A stretch of 64,000 bases of DNA from Hymenobacter sp. H14-R3 (GTDB lineage: Bacteria > Bacteroidota > Bacteroidia > Cytophagales > Hymenobacteraceae). The DNA is taken from positions 1-64,000 of the forward strand of contig NZ_JASITD010000024.1 in the NCBI RefSeq assembly GCF_030063445.1, given 5' to 3'. The notes beneath the pieces are model-generated. The model did no database searches. It worked only from the letters and a program-made list of their open reading frames with translations, and had not been told where the DNA came from. This document shows, piece after piece, positions 16,401-23,145 of this stretch (the first letter of the stretch is position 1; each line of letters starts with the position of its first letter). A program made the position numbers and the translations under genes.

Positions 16401-17372
16401 CTACTCTGAAATGAGGGGGGTGGCTTCGACCTCGGCAGCCAGCGCTGCGGGCTGGCGAGGCTTCAGCCACGAGCGCACCAGCAGCCGGGCGCGGTCGAAG
16501 GCGCGGGCACCCAGGCGGTATTCCTGGTTCGTGACGAACACGAAGTAGGTACCAATCATAATCCACGAGAAGTTATCGATGCGCATGAAAAACCAGATGC
16601 CTACGTGCAGCGCTACTCCACACAGCAGTACCAGCAGCCGGGTTCTGCGAAACCACACCAGAAAGGCAAAAGACAATTCCCAGAGTACCGTGAAGTAAGT
16701 GCTCAGTACCACGAAGTAGTGGTTGTTGGTGAGGGGAATATTCCAGGCCGTTTGCCGAAACTCCTCAACCCGCATGGTGTAGTAGGTAGCCGTGCCATTG
16801 AGCCACATCGAGCCCTGCATTTTGGCAATGGCCGTGAAAAAATAGATAAAGCAGACCTGAATCATGAGGGCCCGCGCGGCCCAGGTAGCGCCGGTCGAGG
16901 TAAATAGAGCCACCCAGCGGTTGCGCTGCAGACCATCGAGCGCCCGCAGGCGCACATCATAGACGAAGTAGTTGTAGGAGTGCGCCAGCACCAAGAAGGG
17001 CAGCGTCACCTGCATCACGTTGTCGGAGCCATCCAGAATAAAATTATTCCGCAGATTAAGCACCATCAGCGACAGGCAAAACAGGGTGCCCACCACCCGC
17101 TTATAGATACCAAACAAGAATAGAAAAGCCAGCACGAACACCAGGAAAATGTAGGCCTTGGCTGCATAGGGTAGCTGGAAAGGATATTCGAGCCAGGCCA
17201 GTACACTGCGGTTGATAATCTGGTGGTAGAGCTGATAATTTACCATCGTATCGGCCCCGAACATCTCGTCGGCCGTGCCATAGTAAAAAATCATGTTCTT
17301 GATGACCAGGAACGACAGGATTACCCGGTAAATGGATAAGCCGATGGTGTGGGAATCGGGAGAATTTTTCAT
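16401..17372 (-). CDS. HTTM-domain membrane protein, SdpB-like
   Basis: This multi-pass membrane protein of 323 residues has the HTTM pattern: an N-terminal SIYRVILSFLVIKNMIFYYG, the loop LNLRNNFILDGSDNVMQVTL after the first helices, and QVCFIYFFTAIAKMQGSMWL followed by a short loop with TYYTMRVEEF. HTTM is the membrane domain shared with vitamin-K-dependent gamma-carboxylase and with SdpB of the Bacillus SDP toxin system, which has about this length. It starts 14 bases after the DUF5819 gene, so the two are almost surely co-translated. The vicinity of five small secreted peptides supports a peptide-maturation role; that is inference. It may instead belong to a general HTTM subfamily with no toxin link. 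Confidence 0.85.
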   Translation of the reverse strand: MKNSPDSHTIGLSIYRVILSFLVIKNMIFYYGTADEMFGADTMVNYQLYHQIINRSVLAWLEYPFQLPYAAKAYIFLVFVLAFLFLFGIYKRVVGTLFCLSLMVLNLRNNFILDGSDNVMQVTLPFLVLAHSYNYFVYDVRLRALDGLQRNRWVALFTSTGATWAARALMIQVCFIYFFTAIAKMQGSMWLNGTATYYTMRVEEFRQTAWNIPLTNNHYFVVLSTYFTVLWELSFAFLVWFRRTRLLVLLCGVALHVGIWFFMRIDNFSWIMIGTYFVFVTNQEYRLGARAFDRARLLVRSWLKPRQPAALAAEVEATPLISE

Positions 17373-17386
17373 GGAAAAGCAAGGAC

Positions 17387-18061
17387 TTAGTGAGCAGGAC
17401 GGGTGGTGAGCAGCGTGTAGCGCCGGCTCATAATCTGCGAGTAAGTGTAGTTTTTGGTGTCAAAGTAATCGAGGTTGCGTTTAGAAAACCGAGGGAAGTA
17501 GGCGCACTGGATGTCGTAGCGAAAAGCTACCGAATCGGGTGATTGGAACGCCGCCGGCAGGGCCATGCGGGCATACACAAACTGCGAGTACTGCACCAGT
17601 GCATTGTGCCCCGAGCACTCGCGTAGTGCCCGGCCATAGAAGCGGTCGAGCTTGGCCGGGTTGTTTTTGAGCGTGTCGTTCTCCGCCGTCAACTCCTTGA
17701 ACTTGCGGTTGAACTCCATAATGTCCATAATGCCCGACGACATGTGCTTGAGTACCCGCTGCACGGGCGACCAGAAGGAGGTGCGCTTGGCGTACACGAG
17801 CGGCGTCACCACATCGAGCCAGCTCGTGGTGTACAGCTGGCCGTGGCGGTACACCTGGTACTGGTATTTCACCGTCCAGTTGGAGCTGACGGGGTTGGGA
17901 GCAAACAAATTCCAGTTTTGCTGAAATAGCGGGGTCGTGTAGCGCGCCATCTCATACTTGTACTGGTGCTTAATCGGGTTGTCAGGCAACAGGGAAAAAG
18001 CAATAACCAGAAAGTGGGCTGCCAGCAGGGTGCCAAAAAATAAGTTAATGGCTGTTTTCAT
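17387..18061 (-). CDS. DUF5819-family protein, SdpA-like partner of the HTTM protein
   Basis: The protein has 224 residues: one N-terminal membrane anchor (FFGTLLAAHFLVIAFSLL), then a soluble domain. The signature FQQNWNLFAPNPVSSNW is typical of DUF5819, whose members are often encoded beside HTTM genes. It is reminiscent of the W-x-F-F-x-K-x-P region I recall for SdpA. In Bacillus, SdpA and SdpB are both required to convert pro-SdpC to the active peptide. The gene follows the peptide genes after a terminator (18109-18156) and precedes the HTTM gene by 14 bases. A short charged helix (ELTAENDTLKNNPAKLD) lies at about residues 125-141. Confidence 0.8.
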   Translation of the reverse strand: MKTAINLFFGTLLAAHFLVIAFSLLPDNPIKHQYKYEMARYTTPLFQQNWNLFAPNPVSSNWTVKYQYQVYRHGQLYTTSWLDVVTPLVYAKRTSFWSPVQRVLKHMSSGIMDIMEFNRKFKELTAENDTLKNNPAKLDRFYGRALRECSGHNALVQYSQFVYARMALPAAFQSPDSVAFRYDIQCAYFPRFSKRNLDYFDTKNYTYSQIMSRRYTLLTTRPAH

Positions 18062-18108
18062 AAAGCAAAAAAATTAACTAGTGGAAAAGGCGTAGGAGAC
18101 GCCGGGAA

Positions 18109-18156
18109 AAATGCCCGCGCATCCTGCAAGGCAGTGGGCAGGGCGCACGGGCATTT
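18109..18156 (-). terminator. Terminator between the peptide genes and the DUF5819/HTTM genes
   Basis: Arms 18109-18117 and 18148-18156 pair perfectly, with further GCGC pairing inside. On the minus strand the stem is followed by a run of five T. It could attenuate read-through from the peptide genes, giving high peptide and low processing-enzyme expression. Confidence 0.6.
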
Positions 18157-18217
18157 CCTGGCTAGTGTTGAGTGGTTGTTTTAAGCGCGGTTGGCTGACC
18201 CCAAAGGCCAGCCCGGC

Positions 18218-18508
18218 TTAGTCGAAAGTCGAGAAGTCGGTGCTTTGGTAGTGCTGCATGGCCACCAGCGTATTCTGCTCGCTGAACTGCGGCGAGCGTT
18301 GCAGCCCATCGACAATGCCCTGAACAAAATCGCCGGTGATGGCGGCCCACCACATTTGGGCTTGCATCGAAGTGGTTGTCGTGGGAACGGTAGCGGTAGT
18401 GGCATTGGCCGCGCCTAGTGCCACCTGGTTGCCGGAAGAAGCTACCAGCAGTACGGCAGCCAGGGCGCCCGCACTCAGGGCCTTCGAAAAACGGGAGAAA
18501 ATTTTCAT
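18218..18508 (-). CDS. Small secreted peptide precursor, type A (copy 3)
   Basis: A 96-residue protein with an A-type signal peptide (FSKALSAGALAAVLLVAS, then NQVALGAA), a Thr-rich linker, a core with paired Trp and Gly (MWWAAITGDFVQGIVDGL), and the conserved tail YQSTDFSTFD at the very C-terminus. The tail context TLVAMQHYQS matches copy A1 (TLVAMEHYQS). There are no cysteines. It is the last of five such genes, followed by a terminator. The function is unknown; the hydrophobic, Gly-containing core after a signal peptide is what secreted antimicrobial peptides look like (inference). Confidence 0.75.
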   Translation of the reverse strand: MKIFSRFSKALSAGALAAVLLVASSGNQVALGAANATTATVPTTTTSMQAQMWWAAITGDFVQGIVDGLQRSPQFSEQNTLVAMQHYQSTDFSTFD

Positions 18509-18567
18509 GAAGTAAGTATTTGAAAGTAAGTAAGTTGAAATGAATTTAAAAAAGTACTTGCCGCTAC

Positions 18568-18858
18568 TTAGTCGAAGGCTGAGAAGTCAGTTGTGTGGTA
18601 ATTGGCGGCTACCACCTGCGTTGCAGTGGTAGTCTGACCTATCATACCCCACAAGACGGGTTCTCCTATCAGTACGCCCCCTATCTGGATGTACTGCTCC
18701 TGCTGCTGGCTAGAAGCTAGCATCGTGTGCTGCCCTTTGGCTGCGGCCGCGGTATTGGCCGCGCCCAAGGCTGCCTGGTTGCTGGTGGCGGCTACCAGCA
18801 GTAGGGTAGCCAGGGTGCCCATGGTGAGGGCTTTCGAAAAACGGAAAAGGGATTTCAT
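18568..18858 (-). CDS. Small secreted peptide precursor, type A (copy 2)
   Basis: A 96-residue protein with signal peptide FSKALTMGTLATLLLVAATS and the same cleavage-region motif (NQAALGAA) as the other type-A copies. The core is Gln-rich, then hydrophobic (YIQIGGVLIGEPVLWGMIG), and the tail is YHTTDFSAFD ending at the stop codon. Core and tail are unrelated in conservation: only the signal peptide and the last ten or so residues match the paralogs. It lies 59 bases before copy A3 and 41 bases after copy B2. Confidence 0.75.
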   Translation of the reverse strand: MKSLFRFSKALTMGTLATLLLVAATSNQAALGAANTAAAAKGQHTMLASSQQQEQYIQIGGVLIGEPVLWGMIGQTTTATQVVAANYHTTDFSAFD

Positions 18859-18899
18859 GAGAAGCTAAGTAATTGAACGCGAGAAGAAAGCAGTTGAGA

Positions 18900-19193
18900 C
18901 TAGTCGAAAGTCGAAAAGTCGGTAGCCTGGTACTTGGCCACCGGCAGCTGCGTACTATTGCTAAGCTGCGCCTCCGCTTGGGGGGCATAGCCCGCCAGGT
19001 TGAGCAGCGCCCCAATGATGTAGCCAATATTATAGGCATACTCTGCCGCCACCATATTGTCGGCACCGCCGGCAGGAGCAGCGCTATTGATAGCGGCACC
19101 CAGTACCGGCGTGTTAGCCGAAGCCATCCCGAACAGGCCGGTACACAGTAGGGATACGGAGAGAAAACGACGGAATTTGCGTAGGTTTTTCAT
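18900..19193 (-). CDS. Small secreted peptide precursor, type B (copy 2)
   Basis: A 97-residue protein starting at the ATG at 19193; an upstream in-frame start at 19256 would spoil the signal peptide. The type-B signal peptide is KNLRKFRRFLSVSLLCTGLF, with VLGAA at the cleavage region. The core contains YAYNIGYIIGALLNLAGY, which shares YNIGY-x-x-G with copy B1. The tail is YQATDFSTFD, ending at the stop. The Cys in the signal peptide does not fit a lipobox. The 234-base gap upstream contains a 16-bp palindrome (19341-19356). Confidence 0.75.
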   Translation of the reverse strand: MKNLRKFRRFLSVSLLCTGLFGMASANTPVLGAAINSAAPAGGADNMVAAEYAYNIGYIIGALLNLAGYAPQAEAQLSNSTQLPVAKYQATDFSTFD

Positions 19194-19340
19194 GAATGAG
19201 GAATATTTAACTGATTGATTAAAAAGAGTATGGGCGCCGAAATGCACCGCAGTCAACTCGCTTTTTTAGCCACAAGGCTGGAAAGCGGAGCTGCTATACA
19301 AATCCCTCCGGCCAAAGCCGCACAACTAGCTGACAATCCG

Positions 19341-19356
19341 TCAAATGGCCATTTGA
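19341..19356. promoter_or_regulatory. Perfect 16-bp palindrome, candidate operator
   Basis: TCAAATGG-CCATTTGA is an uninterrupted palindrome in the 234-base gap (19194-19427) between copies A1 and B2, the longest gap inside the peptide array. It could bind a dimeric regulator. No consensus -7 box was found in this gap. Confidence 0.35.
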
Positions 19357-19427
19357 ATGGCGGGGTGCAAGTCGCTCGGGCGCAAAAAGGGTAAGCTTAT
19401 ACCAAGGCAGTGCAATCGGCGCCTTTA

Positions 19428-19721
19428 CTACATCGGGGCGCCGTCGAACTGCGAAAAGTCAGCGCTTTGGTAGTGCTCCATGGCTACCAGCGTGTGCTGC
19501 TCCTGCGATTCGGTAACGCCCACTTGGTTGAGGGCGGCGCGGAAGCCCGCCAGGAAGTCGGCCCAAAAGCCTGATTCCTGGGCTACGGCGGTAATGCCTA
19601 CCGGCATGGAGGTAGCGCGCGCCGCGCCTAATGCAACCTGGTTGTTGGCCGAAGCCAGCACCAATAGGCTGGCTACTACGCCCACGGTAAGGGCTTTTGA
19701 AAAATGAGAGAGAGACTGCAT
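19428..19721 (-). CDS. Small secreted peptide precursor, type A (copy 1)
   Basis: A 97-residue protein with type-A signal peptide (FSKALTVGVVASLLVLASAN, then NQVALGAA). The core SGFWADFLAGFRAALNQVGV could form an amphipathic helix. The tail is YQSADFSQFD followed by four extra residues (GAPM), one of only two copies whose tail is not exactly at the stop. It lies 41 bases downstream of copy B1, as A2 is 41 bases downstream of B2, so the genes are arranged as B-A, B-A, A. Confidence 0.75.
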   Translation of the reverse strand: MQSLSHFSKALTVGVVASLLVLASANNQVALGAARATSMPVGITAVAQESGFWADFLAGFRAALNQVGVTESQEQHTLVAMEHYQSADFSQFDGAPM

Positions 19722-19762
19722 AGAAAAGAAATTAGTGATGAGCAGGTCGGCGCTGGACGTGG

Positions 19763-20062
19763 CTACTTATCGAATGAGGAAAAATCCGCCGCTTGGTAGC
19801 GGGCAGCGGCGAGCTGGTCAGTGCTCATGTTGGCGGTTTCAACTTGCGGCGAGCAAATGCCAGCTGCCGCCGCAATCACGCCAAAAAAGTATCCGATGTT
19901 GTAGCCCCAGGCAGCTACAACCATGGTTTCGGACGAGCCCGTAGGGGCGGTGCCCTGCGTAGATGCGCCCAGGGCGGTGTTGTTGACCGAGGCCAACCCG
20001 AACAGGCCGGTGCACAGCAGCATAACAGCTAGCAGGCGGCGGATTTTGTGCAATCTCTTCAT
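19763..20062 (-). CDS. Small secreted peptide precursor, type B (copy 1)
   Basis: A 99-residue protein, the first of the array in transcription order. The type-B signal peptide is KRLHKIRRLLAVMLLCTGLF, followed by NNTALGAS. The core is WGYNIGYFFGVIAAAAGICS, hydrophobic with Gly spacing like pore-forming peptides. It holds the only cysteine in the mature part of any copy. The tail is YQAADFSSFD plus a final Lys. The gap to the LytTR gene upstream (177 bases) holds a possible decayed copy of the tail and, presumably, the array's promoter, although no TAnnTTTG box is visible there. Confidence 0.75.
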   Translation of the reverse strand: MKRLHKIRRLLAVMLLCTGLFGLASVNNTALGASTQGTAPTGSSETMVVAAWGYNIGYFFGVIAAAAGICSPQVETANMSTDQLAAARYQAADFSSFDK

Positions 20063-20171
20063 GTTTGAAAAGGGGGGTTAAGGTGGATGCCCCGCAAGTA
20101 GCGCACATAAAATGGCCCGCCGCCAGATAATCTGACGAGTGGTAAAAAATAGCTGGTGAACTGCGCGCATA

Positions 20172-20219
20172 CCCCGCGAGTTGCGAAAAGGTAGCAGTAG
20201 AAGCCTGGTAGTGTGGCAC
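20172..20219 (-). pseudogene. Possible remnant of a sixth peptide-gene tail
   Basis: Just after the LytTR stop, the minus strand can be read as V-P-HYQASTATFSQLAG. This resembles the tail of copy A1 (EHYQSADFSQFDG) with a short insertion. The DNA shares CACTACCA and CTTTTCGCA with that copy. There is no signal peptide or start codon, so this would be a truncated relic; chance similarity remains possible. Confidence 0.3.
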
Positions 20220-20239
20220 TCTGCCAGACTGCTGGCTGG

Positions 20240-20980
20240 CTACCTCAATACATTAATGCGGATTCTTAATTCCTCCTGGCACGAGCGACTAACCGGGATT
20301 TGATAGCGGCCAAGCACTACAGAGCTCTCTTGATACGATTTAATGTTATCTAAATTAACTATATAAGAACGGTGCGTTCTGAGGAAGTAGTCCGGTAGCT
20401 TCTGGCCAAAATTTTTGAGTGTAGAATCGACAACGAAATTATCGGTATCGGTGTAGACGCGCACGTAGTTTTGGAATGATTCTATGTATAAAATATCCTT
20501 TAAAAATAGCTTTACATGCTCACTACCCTTTCGAACAAAAATGAACTGGCTAAACCCAGCTGGTACAGCCTTGGGAAGTGTGGGAACGGCTCGCTGCTGG
20601 GCCAAAAAAGCCGGCTGAGATTTACTCATTGCCAACTCCAGCGCGGCCCGAAGCGAAGAATCGGTGTAGGGTTTGACCAGGAACACGGCTGGCTGCGCTG
20701 CCCGGATATGTTGCAGAATGCTGGAGGCGCTGGGAGTGGTTAGAAATAGTATCGGCGTAGCAAATAGGCTGCATACATGCAACGCTGTTGCAATTCCATG
20801 GCATCCTCCGGCAACGCTGACATTCATCAGGACCAACTCAATGGTATTGGTAGCAAGCAGGGCCCGCACCTGGCTACAATCCTGCACAGGACCGACCGGC
20901 AGGTGCCCGAGGCGTACTACTGCGCGCTCAGTTTCTGCAGCGAGCAGCAACTCATCTTCTGCAATCAGAATCTTGTGCAT
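20240..20980 (-). CDS. LytTR-family response regulator with an atypical receiver
   Basis: The protein has 246 residues. An N-terminal receiver domain (residues 3-120, ILIAEDELLLAAETE to LVKPYTDSSL) is followed by a LytTR DNA-binding domain from about residue 145 (FVRKGSEHVKLFLKDILYIE, NYVRVYT, FLRTHRSYIVNLDNI). The acidic pair E8-D9 and the conserved Lys of FLVKP are present, but the phospho-acceptor position at the end of strand 3 is Asn53 (ELVLMNVSVAGG) where LMD is normal. No histidine kinase is nearby. LytTR regulators such as AgrA and ComE control peptide toxin and quorum genes. Its place directly upstream of the peptide array suggests it controls it. Confidence 0.93.
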   Translation of the reverse strand: MHKILIAEDELLLAAETERAVVRLGHLPVGPVQDCSQVRALLATNTIELVLMNVSVAGGCHGIATALHVCSLFATPILFLTTPSASSILQHIRAAQPAVFLVKPYTDSSLRAALELAMSKSQPAFLAQQRAVPTLPKAVPAGFSQFIFVRKGSEHVKLFLKDILYIESFQNYVRVYTDTDNFVVDSTLKNFGQKLPDYFLRTHRSYIVNLDNIKSYQESSVVLGRYQIPVSRSCQEELRIRINVLR

Positions 20981-21475
20981 AAAAGTCAGGCGTGAAGGGT
21001 AGGTGCTGCGTGGGCTAGCAGACGGAGCCTGAGCGTACTCAAGTCGAGACTGCTGCCACTACTGCCGAGCGCAACGGGGCGGGCTACGCTGCCTTTCGCA
21101 TTGCTTGCAACAAACCTATCTACCTATCCCCACTCCCTTGTTGTAAAGTACACCACCTTAGCTATTAGCAGTACCAAACTAGCTTAGTAGTGCAATTGCA
21201 GCGCCCAGCAGCTGCCGCTGCTGCCGGGTAGCGTTGCTAAGCAGCGACACCCCTCCCCACCACACGACGCACGGCCCGGTAGCCACCCGGTATCGTGAAT
21301 AAAAAAAAGGGCTATTGCTTGGTGCGGGCTCGAAGGGGCTGCGCAGTAGCCGCCAGCGGGTGCGCAGCTTACCCTTCCACTCACAGCCAATGGCAGGCCA
21401 GCGTACGCTGCTTAGCTTGGGCTACCGCGCTTATGCTGGCCTGAAAACGGAGTTAACTAATAGGCTATGAGTAGA
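20981..21475. other. 495-base intergenic region upstream of the LytTR gene
   Basis: This holds the likely LytTR promoter (21111-21118) and no convincing gene. A 68-codon minus-strand frame (21184-21390) has no signal peptide, domain or sensible composition and is not called. No tRNA or long repeat is visible. Confidence 0.5.
21111..21118 (-). promoter_or_regulatory. Candidate -7 box (TAGGTTTG) for the LytTR regulator
   Basis: An exact TAnnTTTG match on the minus strand, 131 bases before the start at 20980, which would give a leader of roughly 120 bases. No convincing -33 TTG is at the expected spacing. Confidence 0.35.
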
Positions 21476-22303
21476 TTATCCTAGAAGACCACGCCACACC
21501 AAATACTCACTGGGCCAAGGTAGGGCAGGGGCTTCTGCATCGGCAAATAGCCCATACACTGCTGAGCCAGAACCCGATAGGCTAGCGTAGGCTGCGCCCG
21601 CCTCGTAAAGCTGCTGCTTAATTTCGGCCAGCACCGGGTGCGTGGGAGCCAGGGAAGCTTCGAAGTCGTTGCTGACCGTGTGGCGCCATGTGGCCAGGGG
21701 CTGCGCCAGGGCCGCCCGCAGGGGCTGGGCCGGTGCCTGCGGCACAATGCCCGCAAACGCCTGCGCCGTGCTAATGTGCAGCCCCGGATAAACTACCACG
21801 CAGGCTATGCCTTTCAAATTCAACTCAATAGGTTCGAAAACGTCGCCCTTGCCACGCGCCAGCCGGGGCGTATTCTGGATGAAAAAGGCGCAGTCGGCCC
21901 CTAGTTGGCGCGCGTAGCCTTCCAGCGCCTCGGTAGACAAGCCCAGCCCAAACACCTCGCCGATGGCCCGCAGCGCAAACGCCGCATCGGCCGAGCCGCC
22001 GCCCAGCCCCGCGCCGATGGGTACTATTTTATGCAGGTGTAGCTGCGCGGCGGGCAGGGCGGGGAAATCAGCTTTCAGAAGCTGGTACGCCTGCAGGCAC
22101 AGGTTGGTAGCCACGTCGCCGGGAATAGGCCGGCCGGTGAGGGTGAGGTCGCTGGCCACCTGGCCCTTGGGGGCGGGCAGTACCTCTAGCACATCGGCCC
22201 AGGGCAGGGGTAAAAACACGGTTTCCAACTCGTGGTAGCCATCGGGCCGCCGCGCTGTCACGTAAAGGCCCAGGTTGAGCTTGGCGTTGGGGAAGGTGAG
22301 CAA
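21476..22303 (-). CDS. ispE: 4-diphosphocytidyl-2-C-methyl-D-erythritol kinase IspE
   Basis: IspE phosphorylates CDP-methylerythritol in the MEP pathway to isoprenoid precursors. The protein has 275 residues, the family's usual size, and the GHMP-kinase architecture: N-terminal FPNAKLNLGLYVTARRPDGY, the ATP-binding glycine loop PIGAGLGGGSADAAFALRA at about residues 93-111, GADCAFFIQNTPRLARGKGD, and the C-terminal YASLSGSGSAVYGLF. The gene stands alone. Its promoter side faces the palindrome at 22328-22463. Confidence 0.97.
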   Translation of the reverse strand: MLTFPNAKLNLGLYVTARRPDGYHELETVFLPLPWADVLEVLPAPKGQVASDLTLTGRPIPGDVATNLCLQAYQLLKADFPALPAAQLHLHKIVPIGAGLGGGSADAAFALRAIGEVFGLGLSTEALEGYARQLGADCAFFIQNTPRLARGKGDVFEPIELNLKGIACVVVYPGLHISTAQAFAGIVPQAPAQPLRAALAQPLATWRHTVSNDFEASLAPTHPVLAEIKQQLYEAGAAYASLSGSGSAVYGLFADAEAPALPWPSEYLVWRGLLG

Positions 22304-22327
22304 TGGGTAGTGGGTAATAGGTAGTGA

Positions 22328-22463
22328 GTAGTAAAGAACGTCATGCTGAACGCAGGGAAGCAGCTCACTTGCCTCGTTGAAGCGAAGGTCAGCGGAAGCT
22401 AACGATGGAGTTGCTACCCCACGCGAGCTGCTTCCCTGCGTTCAGCATGACGTTCTTTACTAC
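22328..22463. repeat. Palindromic element with 39-bp perfect arms
   Basis: Arms 22328-22366 and 22425-22463 are exact reverse complements around a 58-base loop. The arm contains AAAGAACGTCATGCTGA, as do the element at 38146-38247 and the single arm at 27079-27097. Outside both arms are short degenerate GGGTAGTGGGTAA-like tracts in opposite orientation. It separates ispE from the divergent sugar transferase gene. Confidence 0.9.
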
Positions 22464-22487
22464 CCATCACCCATCACCCATTACTGC

Positions 22488-23114
22488 ATGTACCCTGGCA
22501 AGCGCCTGCTCGACCTGGCCGTGGCCCTGCCGCTGGTGGTGCTCACCGCGCCGCTGCTGGCGCTGGGGGCGGTGCTGGTGGCCCGCCAAAACGGCGGGGC
22601 CTGGCTGTTCAGGCAGCAGCGGCCGGGGCTGGGCGGCCGGCTGTTTGGCCTGTACAAGCTCCAAACCATGACCAGCGCCCACGACCCGGCCACCGGCCAG
22701 CTGCTGCCCGATGCCCAGCGCTTGCCGCCGGTAGGTGGGTGGCTGCGAGCTACTTCGCTCGATGAACTACCGCAGCTTTGGAATATTGTGCGCGGCGATA
22801 TGAGCCTGGTGGGCCCCCGGCCGCTGCTGCCGCAGTACTTGCCCCTGTACTCGCCTGCCCAGGCCCGGCGGCACCTGGTGCGGCCCGGCCTCACGGGCTG
22901 GGCCCAGGTAAATGGCCGCAACGCCATTGGTTGGGAAGAAAAATTTGCCCTCGATGCCTGGTACGTGGACCACGAAAGCCTGGGGCTCGACCTGCGCATC
23001 TTGTGGCGCACGGCGGGGCGGGTGCTGGGCCGCCGCGGCATTGCGGCCGCCGGCGAAGCCACAATGCCACCCTTTCGCGGCAGTGCGCCGCCAAAGGATG
23101 GCACCAGCAGGTAG
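22488..23114 (+). CDS. Undecaprenyl-phosphate sugar-phosphate transferase (WbaP/PglC type)
   Basis: This bacterial sugar transferase puts the first sugar-1-phosphate onto undecaprenyl phosphate, starting O-antigen, capsule or exopolysaccharide units. The protein has 208 residues from the ATG at 22488; an open frame upstream lies within the palindrome. It is the short monotopic form: one hydrophobic re-entrant segment (RLLDLAVALPLVVLTAPLLA), FRQQRPGLGGRLFGLYKLQT, the catalytic-type LRATSLDELPQLWNIVRGDM, SLVGPRPLLPQYL, and VRPGLTGWAQVNGRNAIGWE. The sugar specificity is not evident. Other polysaccharide genes (27.7-30.1 kb) are in the same window but in a separate unit. Confidence 0.94.
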   Translation: MYPGKRLLDLAVALPLVVLTAPLLALGAVLVARQNGGAWLFRQQRPGLGGRLFGLYKLQTMTSAHDPATGQLLPDAQRLPPVGGWLRATSLDELPQLWNIVRGDMSLVGPRPLLPQYLPLYSPAQARRHLVRPGLTGWAQVNGRNAIGWEEKFALDAWYVDHESLGLDLRILWRTAGRVLGRRGIAAAGEATMPPFRGSAPPKDGTSR

Positions 23115-23145
23115 CAAGGCTGCGCTCCGAAATAGCCGCCCGGCC

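Noticed and set aside
18900..19193. Lipoprotein status for the type-B peptides, because of the Cys in LLCTGLFG
   Set aside because: The residues before the Cys do not fit a lipobox (Leu at -1), and a standard cleavage region (LGA) follows further on.
21184..21390. A 68-codon minus-strand frame in the gap upstream of the LytTR gene
   Set aside because: It has odd composition with several Cys and no export signal or known motif. It lies in a region that looks regulatory.
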